From contig JACRGN010000013.1 of the NCBI GenBank assembly GCA_016234205.1, positions 1 through 27,700 of the forward strand: a stretch of DNA of 27,700 bases. Direction: 5' to 3'. Positions within the stretch are counted from its first letter, which is position 1. Each line of letters begins with the position of its first letter. Positions 7,910 to 15,528 of this stretch are shown here, in pieces. Source of the stretch: Nitrospinota bacterium (lineage in GTDB: Bacteria; Nitrospinota; Nitrospinia; UBA9942). Position numbers and translations under genes: made by a program. Under the pieces are notes generated by a model. That model made no database searches. It was given only the letters and a program-made list of their open reading frames with translations, and was not told the origin of the DNA.

Positions 7910-8599
7910 TTATTTTGTCCTTGGCTCGTCACTTACCACATACCCATCAAGAAATTTTATTATTCGTCGGCTGTATTCGGCTATATCATGCTCATGTGTT
8001 ACAAGTATTATTGTAATATTTGATTTGGTATTCAGCTTTGTAAAGAGCTCCATTATCTCGGCACTGGTCTTTGTGTCAAGATTACCTGTCGGTTCGTCCG
8101 CAAGGATAATGGGAGCGTTGTTTACAAGTGCCCTTGCAATGGCGACCCTTTGCTGTTGTCCCCCTGAAAGTTGGTTTGGATGGTGATTTTCTCTGCCTGA
8201 TAGCCCTACTTTCTTTAAGGCGGCTTCTGCCCTCTGACTCCTCTCATTTGCTGAAAAAGTATTGTAGAGCATCGGCAATTCAACATTTTCAATTGCGGAT
8301 GTCCTCGGAAGCAGATTAAAACCCTGGAAAACAAAACCTATGTTTTTATTTCTTATTGCTGATAGGTCATCTTTTTTAAGCCCGGAGACATCGGCACCCT
8401 CAAGTAAGTATCTGCCGCTTGTAGGTTTATCAAGACATCCGAGGATGTTCATAAAAGTAGATTTGCCCGAACCCGAAGGTCCCATTATCGCTGCAAATTC
8501 CCCTTTTTCTATAATCAGTGAAACTGAGTTTAACGCATTAACGGCAATATCACCAATCTTATAGATTTTAGTAATTTCATGTGTCTCAATAATTGCCAT
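7910..8599 (-). CDS. MacB/LolD-type ABC transporter ATP-binding protein
   Basis: 229 residues from the ATG at 8599. The open frame runs 21 codons upstream but overlaps the adaptor gene, and the family starts at this MAIIETHEITKIYKIG. Walker A is GPSGSGKST (40-48), the Q-loop FQ is 91-92, the signature LSGGQ is 144-148, Walker B IILADEP is 164-170, the D-loop follows at NLD, and the switch His is H202 (VTHEHD). The insert NLLPRTSAIENVELPMLY is typical of the MacB/LolD subgroup. The start lies one base after the adaptor stop (TGATATG), so the genes are translationally coupled. It powers the permease at 6548-7777. Confidence 0.95.
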   Translation of the reverse strand: MAIIETHEITKIYKIGDIAVNALNSVSLIIEKGEFAAIMGPSGSGKSTFMNILGCLDKPTSGRYLLEGADVSGLKKDDLSAIRNKNIGFVFQGFNLLPRTSAIENVELPMLYNTFSANERSQRAEAALKKVGLSGRENHHPNQLSGGQQQRVAIARALVNNAPIILADEPTGNLDTKTSAEIMELFTKLNTKSNITIILVTHEHDIAEYSRRIIKFLDGYVVSDEPRTK

Positions 8600-8600
8600 A

Positions 8601-9887
8601 TCAGAACATCCTTGGACCTGTCGGTCGGTACTGTGCCTTGGGCTTTGTAAGGGATTCAACAATCAATTCCTGCCCCTCTTTTATATCCCCGGAGATTAAC
8701 TCCGTATAATTTCCATCACTTATACCTGTAGCCGCCTTTATCCGTTTCGGTTTTTTGTCTTCAATTACCCAGACACCGCTGCTTTTTTCTCTTGCTGTAA
8801 CTTTATCCTGCATCTCAGGCGGCTTGAACCGTAAAGCAGCATTGGGTATTTTAAGGACATCTTTTCTATTTAATACCCTTATTGAGACATTTGCTGTCAT
8901 GCCGGGCTTAAGCCTGAGTTCTGAATTGTCCACCTTAACTACCACATCATAGGTAACTACATTCTGGATAGTTATAGGTGTATTCCTGATCTCTGACACA
9001 CTGCCTTTAAAAATAGTGTCGGGATAGGCATCTACTGTAAACTCTACAGGCTGACCAACCCTGATATTACCTATATCTGCCTCGGAGATATTGCTGTCTA
9101 TCTGCATCTTTGTCAGGTCCTGAGCAATATTAAAAAGTGTCGGGGTTTGGAAGCTTGCTGCTACAGTCTGTCCAACATCAACATTACGAGAAACTACTGT
9201 GCCGTTGACAGGTGCAAGTATTCGTGTATGCTCAAAATCTAATCTGGCTGTATCAAGACTTGCCTCGTTCTGCTTTACCTGTGCCAGAGAGGCTTTATAT
9301 TGGGCTTCTGCGGCATTTAACTGAGCAATGTTTGAATCGTGCATTGCCTCCAGAGACTTCAGTTGGGCAACCTGTGAGTCGTAACTGTACTGGCTGCTAT
9401 CCATATCCTTCTGGCTGGCAAGCCCTTCTTCCCGGAGTCTTTTAATCCTGTCAAGGTTTATCCTGACATCTGCTACCGCAACCCGTCCCTTGTCTATATC
9501 TGACTTTGAGGCATTAAGCCGTGCCTTGAGGTTTTCTATATTTGCCCTTGCATTCTCAACACTTGCCTTTGCAGACTCAAGGTTTGCCTCTGCCTGTCTC
9601 ACTTTGGTTGTGAATTGTGCAGGGTCTATCTCTGCTATTACCTGACCCTTTTTAACAGGTGAGTTGAAGTCCACATAAATGTTTTTAATAGTCCCTGATA
9701 CCTGTGTTCCCACTAAAACTGTGGTTACAGCATTTACAGTGCCTGTAGCAGTAACAGTCGCCTCAATATCTCCCCTTGTGACCTTCTCGGTTTTGAATTT
9801 TAGCTCGTTATTTTTGTTTCTGAATGACACAAATGCAATTGTGCCAAGGATTAATAGAATTAAGATGCCAATCAGTATTTTCTTCAT
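8601..9887 (-). CDS. macA: MacA-like periplasmic adaptor (membrane fusion protein)
   Basis: 428 residues from the ATG at 9887, which has AAAGGA upstream; a TTG six codons earlier is the only competitor and is less likely. An N-terminal membrane anchor spans about 4-20. A biotinyl-lipoyl half-motif (VLVGTQVSGTIKNIYVDFNS, then VKKGQVIAEIDPAQF) is followed by a long alpha-helical coiled coil (about 95-215, rich in Ala, Gln and Glu). The second lipoyl half is TRILAPVNGTVVSRNVDVGQ, and beta-barrel plus membrane-proximal domains end at PKAQYRPTGPRMF. MacA proteins bridge the ABC permease to a TolC channel and stimulate the ATPase. First gene of the three-gene exporter operon. Confidence 0.92.
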   Translation of the reverse strand: MKKILIGILILLILGTIAFVSFRNKNNELKFKTEKVTRGDIEATVTATGTVNAVTTVLVGTQVSGTIKNIYVDFNSPVKKGQVIAEIDPAQFTTKVRQAEANLESAKASVENARANIENLKARLNASKSDIDKGRVAVADVRINLDRIKRLREEGLASQKDMDSSQYSYDSQVAQLKSLEAMHDSNIAQLNAAEAQYKASLAQVKQNEASLDTARLDFEHTRILAPVNGTVVSRNVDVGQTVAASFQTPTLFNIAQDLTKMQIDSNISEADIGNIRVGQPVEFTVDAYPDTIFKGSVSEIRNTPITIQNVVTYDVVVKVDNSELRLKPGMTANVSIRVLNRKDVLKIPNAALRFKPPEMQDKVTAREKSSGVWVIEDKKPKRIKAATGISDGNYTELISGDIKEGQELIVESLTKPKAQYRPTGPRMF

Positions 9888-9947
9888 TTCACTAAATCCT
9901 TTCAAATTAAGAGGCTGTAAAAAAAGCCTTATTGCGTCACACTGAAT

Positions 9948-11090
9948 TTATTCCGAATCTAAAATATCCTCCGTGTGAAGAGGCATAAACCATTTCTGTG
10001 CAACAAAAGTTGGAATTACTGCACTTGCAATAAGTACACCTGCCAAAACAGAATACTGCACCTGATTTATAAAACCTGAATGTAAGCCGAATACACTTGC
10101 AATCAGCCCGAATGTTAAGCCTGTGCTCATTAAAAGTGTTGTATAAATATTTCCATCGGGAATATATCTTTTTGCAAAGAAGTAAACACCAATAAATTTC
10201 ATCAATTGTTTTATGGTAAAAAAGGAAATGAAAAGCCCAATGGCTGACATAATCAATGGGAATGAGACCTTTAAGCCCCCGACGATGAAAAAGAGGGGGG
10301 TGATAATTGCAAAGGAGACAGTTCTTAACCTGTTTTTTACGACCTTAGTTTCGGATGTTTCAGTAAAATGTTTTGACATCATTAGTCCCAAAACGAATGC
10401 AGGCAGTATTGCGTGCCCCTCTCCTAAATTTGCGAAATAGATAAATATAAGCAACAGGAGGAAAATATATTTTATCTCAGGCTCAATTACCTTATTTTTC
10501 AGTTTAGGATTATCAAAGACCTGATGGGAAAATCGGGTTGCCAGTATTATTACGAATATGGAGACTATAATGAAGACGACTGTAAATAGAGTCGGTTTTA
10601 TGAATATGACACTCAAAGTAAGTGCGACCCACATATTTGTTATAAAGGTGGCTGCCATAATCAATTTGCCAATCCCTGTATTTGAAATATTGGTTTCTAC
10701 TAAGACAGAATAAACGACAGCAATAGAGGTTTCTGACAGGGCGGTTCCGGCAATCAATGATGCAGAAAGACTCCAGCCTATGACATAGTATGTATAGAGA
10801 AATGCCCCGATAAAAGGTGTTAAAAAGGAAAATGCACCAATAAGAAAACTCTCTTTAAATTTTTCCTTCATTAATCGGGTATCAATCTCAGCGCCTGCCA
10901 AAAAGGTTAAAATAATTCCACCGAAGTTTGATAGATATATCATCCACTCTTCGGTCTTGAGCCCCAGATTTCCAGAGACAGCCCCTAAAAGGATCTCTAT
11001 TATTGCTACTGATATACCAATTCTTAATGAGATAAGGCTTGAGATGAAGACTAATAAACCTATAATTAGTGGTGTAAAATCCGCCTTCAA
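9948..11090 (-). CDS. CPA2-family cation:proton antiporter-like membrane protein
   Basis: 380 residues with about 12 predicted membrane helices and no cytosolic TrkA or KTN domain. The N-terminus has SVAIIEILLGAVSGNLGL, and the first half has FLAGAEID, the usual start of the Kef/NapA fold. The start is TTG at 11090 with GGGAGG 5 nt upstream; there is no usable ATG nearby. In the transport-core helix I read MAATFITNMWVALTL, with N152 where related sequences, as I recall them, have FVTD with an essential Asp. This may change coupling or ion choice. It lies 60 bases upstream of the MacA-like gene and 95 bases downstream of the TlpA lipoprotein, so it might belong to either operon or stand alone. 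Confidence 0.82.
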   Translation of the reverse strand: MKADFTPLIIGLLVFISSLISLRIGISVAIIEILLGAVSGNLGLKTEEWMIYLSNFGGIILTFLAGAEIDTRLMKEKFKESFLIGAFSFLTPFIGAFLYTYYVIGWSLSASLIAGTALSETSIAVVYSVLVETNISNTGIGKLIMAATFITNMWVALTLSVIFIKPTLFTVVFIIVSIFVIILATRFSHQVFDNPKLKNKVIEPEIKYIFLLLLIFIYFANLGEGHAILPAFVLGLMMSKHFTETSETKVVKNRLRTVSFAIITPLFFIVGGLKVSFPLIMSAIGLFISFFTIKQLMKFIGVYFFAKRYIPDGNIYTTLLMSTGLTFGLIASVFGLHSGFINQVQYSVLAGVLIASAVIPTFVAQKWFMPLHTEDILDSE

Positions 11091-11099
11091 GATAACCTC

Positions 11100-11183
11100 C
11101 CTTTTTTTAATTTGTAGGAGTTATCAGCCATAAAGGCGGTTAAAGGTGAACTCCATCACCTCCCTTTTAAGGAAGGGGGGGTT
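11100..11183. repeat. Short intergenic hairpin repeat
   Basis: Contains CCTCCCTTTTAAGGAAGG followed by a G-run and TTTTTT around 11159-11177, with GGTGAACTCCATCACC just before. It resembles the CCTCCCCATTTAAGGAGAGG block at 16738-16757. The T-tract is on the plus strand, so it does not read as a terminator for the minus-strand gene. Confidence 0.4.
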
Positions 11184-11185
11184 TT

Positions 11186-11731
11186 TTAGAGTATTGCTGC
11201 TAACTTTTTAGATAAATCCTCTTTTGTCAGCATACCTATGAAACTGTCTTTTATGAGTCCATCTCTATCTATGAAGAAACTCATGGGTATTCCAAATACC
11301 CTATAGGCATCGCTGATAGTCCCTTCAATATCTAATAAAATCGGATATGTCATCTTATAGTCCTTTGAAAATTTTGATACCTTTGATACATTCTCCTTTA
11401 TATTAACCCCGAGGATTACAAGCCCTTTATCTTTATTTTCATCATAACTTTTCTGGAGGTCGGGTATCTCCTCTCTGCAGGGATAGCACCATGTTGCCCA
11501 AAAATTAATTATAACCGGCTTCCCCTTAAGACTGCTTAGTTTTACCTCATTGCCGTTTAAGTCCTTCAATGTGAAATCCTGTGCAGGTTTTGGTTCAGAG
11601 ACCTTGGCAGTCTTTTCTTCCTTTGAGTTGTCTGTTGACTCCGGACTACTACAGCTTATGGCTATGAGAAATAATAAGATTAAAATATAATATAATTTGA
11701 AATTTGAAATTTGAAATTTGAAATTTTTCAT
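11186..11731 (-). CDS. TlpA/ResA-like thiol-disulfide oxidoreductase, lipoprotein
   Basis: 181 residues from the ATG at 11731 (GGAGGG 6 nt upstream; the frame also extends 12 codons higher without support). The lipoprotein signal has lipobox IAIS-C27, followed by a Ser/Glu/Lys-rich tether to about 48. A thioredoxin-like AhpC/TSA domain carries WCYPC (81-85, redox cysteines C82 and C85) and the cis-Pro site FGIPMSFFID. Proteins of this type reduce apocytochrome or other periplasmic disulfides. The start overlaps the preceding stop by one base (TAATG), so translation is coupled. Codons 3-12 are built from four perfect 7-bp repeats. Last gene of the cytochrome/thiol cluster. Confidence 0.92.
   Translation of the reverse strand: MKNFKFQISNFKLYYILILLFLIAISCSSPESTDNSKEEKTAKVSEPKPAQDFTLKDLNGNEVKLSSLKGKPVIINFWATWCYPCREEIPDLQKSYDENKDKGLVILGVNIKENVSKVSKFSKDYKMTYPILLDIEGTISDAYRVFGIPMSFFIDRDGLIKDSFIGMLTKEDLSKKLAAIL
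11694..11727. repeat. Heptanucleotide tandem repeat in the TlpA lipoprotein start
   Basis: Four perfect copies of AATTTGA (11694-11721) plus a degenerate fifth. The array begins within the third codon and encodes the start of the signal peptide (NFKFQISNFK). Seven is not a multiple of three, so gain or loss of a unit would shift the frame. Confidence 0.9.
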
Positions 11732-12552
11732 TATATTCCCTCCGGATATACAATCGGCAAATTCCACCTGAATATCCTATCATCTTTTGTAGCCATATTT
11801 CTTATTATCAACTCAAAATATTCTGCCTTATCATCAAGTATTTCTTTTTTAAATTTTACTATCCCCTCCCTGTGATGTTTATCCCATGTCTCAAACCTCA
11901 GTTCCCATCCTTTATTTGCAGGGTATTCTTTATTATTTATCCTCAAGTAAGATAATTCATCAAGAGGATAATTCTCAAGTCTGCCGTCATGGACGTTCAG
12001 GCTTATTATAAATACTATGTTATTTTCAACATCATATTTTTTTATCAGGGCAGGTGCACCTATAGATTTAAGGTATTCGGATGTAGCGTATGTAATATCA
12101 GCGTATACATCTCCATATCCCATATCATTCCTCCATAAGAGCCGTTGAATCTGTTTTACTATTTTATAAGGCAGATTAGATTGTGGAACTGGATAGGTTT
12201 CTTTTAAATAATTTGTGATAACATCAGCCTCTTTACTGGTCATCTCAACCCCTCTTTCAGTCCTCATCTTATCTACTACCTGTAACCATCCTGCAGGGGG
12301 GAGAAGGACCATTTTTATAACCTCATCACCGTGACATTTACGGTAACATTTTTGCTGATACAAGACCCTCGCCTCTTTTTCACTTAGATTTTTTATCAAA
12401 GAGTGCCTGAACATAAATAGTTTTGCTAAGCCATAGACATAATCAATATCATCTTTAATGCCGGAACCTTCGGAGGTAGCAAAGAAGATTGCTGGTATGG
12501 AAAGGGAGGTGACTATAAGAAAAGTAATAGAAATTTTTTTAAAGAATTTCAT
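11731..12552 (-). CDS. Exported c-type cytochrome with CX3CH motif and C-terminal beta domain
   Basis: 273 residues. A signal sequence spans about 7-26. The heme-like motif is C69-Y-R-K-C73-H74 (QQKCYRKCHGDE), three residues between the cysteines instead of two; codons read TGT TAC CGT AAA TGT CAC. Downstream, KMVLLPPAGWLQVVDKMR and EADVITNYLKETYP look like the rest of a small cytochrome c fold. Residues about 170-270 form a separate beta-rich domain with FIISLNVHDG, HHREGIVKF and RIFRWNLP. I associate this signature with an uncharacterised conserved periplasmic domain, from memory only. No Shine-Dalgarno is visible; a CACAGA-family repeat sits directly upstream. It overlaps the TlpA lipoprotein start by one base. 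Confidence 0.75.
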   Translation of the reverse strand: MKFFKKISITFLIVTSLSIPAIFFATSEGSGIKDDIDYVYGLAKLFMFRHSLIKNLSEKEARVLYQQKCYRKCHGDEVIKMVLLPPAGWLQVVDKMRTERGVEMTSKEADVITNYLKETYPVPQSNLPYKIVKQIQRLLWRNDMGYGDVYADITYATSEYLKSIGAPALIKKYDVENNIVFIISLNVHDGRLENYPLDELSYLRINNKEYPANKGWELRFETWDKHHREGIVKFKKEILDDKAEYFELIIRNMATKDDRIFRWNLPIVYPEGI

Positions 12553-12559
12553 TAATTAA

Positions 12560-12589
12560 ATCTGTGAAAATCTGTGTTAATCTGTGGTT
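12560..12589. repeat. CACAGA-family dispersed repeat
   Basis: Read on the minus strand it is AACCACAGATTAACACAGAT plus TTTCACAGAT, closely matching 25053-25082. It fills the 48-base gap in front of the CX3CH cytochrome start and leaves no visible ribosome site. Confidence 0.6.
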
Positions 12590-12600
12590 AAATTATGTTT

Positions 12601-13506
12601 TTATTCTTTGTAATCCATTACACATCTGAATCCGTAATCATTGGACTCCATATCAGGGCTTTCACCAAGCCTTACAGCGCTTCTTACACTGACGGCTGGG
12701 CTCATCCATGAGCCCCCTTTAATAACCCTAAGCTCTTTTTCTTTATTATACCATGTGTCTGTCCATTCCCACACATTTCCTGCCATATCATATAAGCCGT
12801 AAGGGCTCTTACCCTCTTTATATTTATCTACCTCTGTTGTGCCTCCAAGTGCTGTAGAACCTGATGTCTCCTGTGCAAACTGCCCTACCCTGGCACTACC
12901 GCCGAATCCTGATTCATAGGAGTTGCACATTGATTTATTAAATTCATTGCCCCACGGATATATCCTTCCATCTGTCCCCCTCGCAGCCTTTTCCCACTCT
13001 TCCTCGGTTGGAAGTCTCTTTCCAGCCCATTTACAGTATTCATTTGCCTTATTCCATTTTATATTGACTATGGGGTGTTTTGCCCTGTCTGATGGGAAAC
13101 TGTGGTTTGGGTCAAATTTTTTATACTCTACATTTGTTACCTCATGGACATCTATATAAAATTGTGGAAGGTTAATTTTCTTCTTAGGTTCTTCGTCTGA
13201 ATACCACTTTGCCTTACCGCCTGAGTTTTTGATTACATTTTCTATTTCTGTCCTATCACTCCCCATTATAAACTCTCCGGCAGGTATCAGAACCATATCT
13301 TCCGGGATTGAGGGAGATTCTGCCGATATTGCAAATTGCAAATTGCAAATTGCAAAAGTCAAAAAGAAAAGCAAAATCCCGAACACGAATAACACGAATG
13401 GACGAATTACACGAATAATTAATAGGAAAAAATAATTTGGCTTTTTATTTGTGGCATTCGTATATTTGTGTAATTCGTGTTCTAAATATTTATCTGTGTA
13501 AATCAT
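12601..13506 (-). CDS. SUMF1-fold (FGE-sulfatase superfamily) exported protein A
   Basis: 301 residues as drawn. The SUMF1/FGE domain starts at about residue 70 with MVLIPAGEFIMGS and continues with FYIDVHEVTNVEYKKF, GKRLPTEEEWEKAARG, DGRIYPWGNEFN, YDMAGNVWEWT, VIKGGSWMSP and ends near YGFRCV. The FGE copper/thiol cysteines that normally follow GGSW are absent (MSPAVSVRSAVR), so formylglycine formation is unlikely; it is more like NirV/PvdO-type relatives. The first 48 or so codons are odd: they read through a MITE-like repeat and a heptamer array, ending in a plausible signal peptide (LLFFLTFAICNLQFAISA). The ATG at 13506 has AGGA upstream, but a GTG inside the repeat could be the original start. 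Confidence 0.82.
   Translation of the reverse strand: MIYTDKYLEHELHKYTNATNKKPNYFFLLIIRVIRPFVLFVFGILLFFLTFAICNLQFAISAESPSIPEDMVLIPAGEFIMGSDRTEIENVIKNSGGKAKWYSDEEPKKKINLPQFYIDVHEVTNVEYKKFDPNHSFPSDRAKHPIVNIKWNKANEYCKWAGKRLPTEEEWEKAARGTDGRIYPWGNEFNKSMCNSYESGFGGSARVGQFAQETSGSTALGGTTEVDKYKEGKSPYGLYDMAGNVWEWTDTWYNKEKELRVIKGGSWMSPAVSVRSAVRLGESPDMESNDYGFRCVMDYKE
13331..13356. repeat. Heptanucleotide tandem repeat in the SUMF1-fold signal peptide
   Basis: Three perfect copies of GCAAATT plus a partial fourth. It encodes the end of the signal peptide (FAICNLQFAI) of the minus-strand gene. Copy-number change would shift the frame. Confidence 0.88.
13381..13482. repeat. MITE-like element, copy 2, inside a gene start
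   Basis: Begins GAACACGAATAACACGAATG and ends TAATTCGTGTTC, the same ends as 4191-4345 with a shorter middle. It lies within the open frame of the SUMF1-fold gene, supplying roughly codons 9-42. Confidence 0.75.
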
Positions 13507-13529
13507 GATAAATCCTGTAAACCTGCGTT

Positions 13530-13970
13530 CTAATAACTTTTTCTCTTTTTTAAAAAATCAGTTATACCATTTAGAATTAGATATAATACACCTGACCATA
13601 CAAAGACAAGGGCAATAAAGAGTGCAATATCACTTAGAGGATAGCCGCCCCTTGTAATCTGATACCATTTTCCGTGTATTCTCTGTAGCGGGGTAAGCAT
13701 TGACTCTTTTCCAAACCGTTTGAAAAAATATCCCTCAATATCATCCTTGCCTGCACCTGCCATCAGCCTTTTTCCTATCATATCCTTCCATTCCATTCCG
13801 CAGCTCATATGACAGTCTTCAAGGACCATCGGGCATTCACACGGGCAGGCAATGTTATGGGATATGCCCATCACGGTATCCGCAGCAGCAGAGGGCCAGA
13901 AGACATATTTAATTATAGAGAATACTATGACAATGGATAAGGATAGAATAAATAGTTTAATTTTTCTCAT
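13530..13970 (-). CDS. CcmH/NrfF-like cytochrome c biogenesis protein with CPCEC motif
   Basis: 146 residues. An N-terminal signal or anchor spans about 6-25, then a CcmH-like helical domain with C42-P-C44-E-C46-P and C53, C57 (ACPCECPMVLEDCHMSC). IEGYFFKRFGKESMLTP matches the usual CcmH segment (I..YF..RYG..VL..P). A C-terminal TM helix covers about 113-136. Classical CcmH has LRC-x2-C and reduces or holds apocytochrome c for heme ligation; a CxC form with extra cysteines is a variant. The ribosome site is weak. The gene sits between a membrane-anchored unknown protein and the SUMF1-fold gene, in the same cluster as two cytochromes and two TlpA-like proteins, which fits a role in thiol handling during cytochrome assembly. 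Confidence 0.82.
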   Translation of the reverse strand: MRKIKLFILSLSIVIVFSIIKYVFWPSAAADTVMGISHNIACPCECPMVLEDCHMSCGMEWKDMIGKRLMAGAGKDDIEGYFFKRFGKESMLTPLQRIHGKWYQITRGGYPLSDIALFIALVFVWSGVLYLILNGITDFLKKRKSY

Positions 13971-13978
13971 CTCTTATT

Positions 13979-14023
13979 AGGTTAAGGTTAAGGCTGAGGC
14001 TGAGGAACTCCTTAACCTAAACC

Positions 14024-14033
<10 letters not shown>
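13979..14033. repeat. Hexanucleotide repeat hairpin
   Basis: GGTTAA and GGCTGA units (13980-14007) are followed by an inverted CCTTAACCTAAACCTTAACC (14010-14029), forming a hairpin. It overlaps the last codons of the gene ending at 14024 and fills the gap before the CcmH-like gene. A related block is at 21921-21979. Confidence 0.65.
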
Positions 14034-14792
<759 letters not shown>

Positions 14793-14803
<11 letters not shown>

Positions 14804-15488
14804 GTAATAACAACCCCACAAGATAACTTTTATATATGGTCATCCAGTTTGCCAATATCAGGATTGACATGGTGATAAGGAGCCCGCCACTGATACGCTG
14901 GATGACAATTCTGATATTCTTCAAGTTATCAATGGATAGTGCTTTTGAGATTGTAAGTCCTACAATGCTAAATGCAGTGGAGATGCCGAGAGAATAAAAA
15001 CTGAGCATCAAAGTTCCCCCTGATACTGTTTCAGATGATTTGGTAAGTTGATAAATAGATGTCAGTGTCGGTGTTACACAGGGTTGATACGCCATTGCAA
15101 AGGAAAATCCAATTAAAAGCCCGCCAAATCTTCTATACAATTTCCCTTTATCTTCAGCTATGCGAAATAGTCCGATAAAGTAAAGACCCATTAACAAGAG
15201 GAATACACCGCCGAATTGATTTAAGATAGTTAAATATCCAAAAATTACATTACTGATAGATGTAGCAGAGGCACCCAAAATTATATAACCTGTCATGAAC
15301 CCTGCGAGACACAATATGCCCCCTGTAATTATATCTAATAAGCCGTCTGTCCATTTTCTATCCCCGATTTCCATCATTGTCAATCCTGTGGTATAGGCTA
15401 AGAAAAATGGTGTCACCTGAAAGAGACAGAAAAACCAGATGGAGAAGAAGTTATGCAGACCTCCTATGTATGCCTCAAAATAGCTCAT
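14793..15488 (-). CDS. CcdA/DsbD-type membrane thiol transporter, degenerate first Cys motif
   Basis: 231 residues with about six TM helices and duplicated CcdA-like topology. The second half keeps the family Cys-Pro motif: YQPCVTPTL with C137. In the first half the usual P-C-V-L-P is replaced by CLFQVTPFFLAY (C21, with Q24 at the aligned Cys position), so one of the paired redox cysteines is missing or displaced. CcdA carries electrons from cytosolic thioredoxin to periplasmic TlpA or CcmG-like partners, both present next door. The ATG at 15488 has no Shine-Dalgarno; heptamer repeats lie directly upstream. Its end overlaps the next gene start by 11 bases, showing an operon. Confidence 0.8.
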
Positions 15489-15518
15489 GGTTCATAGTTC
15501 ATAGTTCATAATTCATGG
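15484..15518. repeat. Heptamer repeat at the start of the CcdA-like gene
   Basis: Five 7-base units of the form TTCATAG or close variants (CTCATGG, TTCATAG, TTCATAG, TTCATAA, TTCATGG). It spans the CcdA-like start codon and the gap to the TlpA-like stop, placing in-register ATG triplets 7 bases apart. Confidence 0.8.
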
Positions 15519-15528
15519 CTATCAGCTA

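Noticed and set aside
8600..8662. Longer N-terminus for the ABC ATPase (21 extra codons)
   Set aside because: It overlaps the adaptor gene, and the ABC family aligns from the ATG at 8599.
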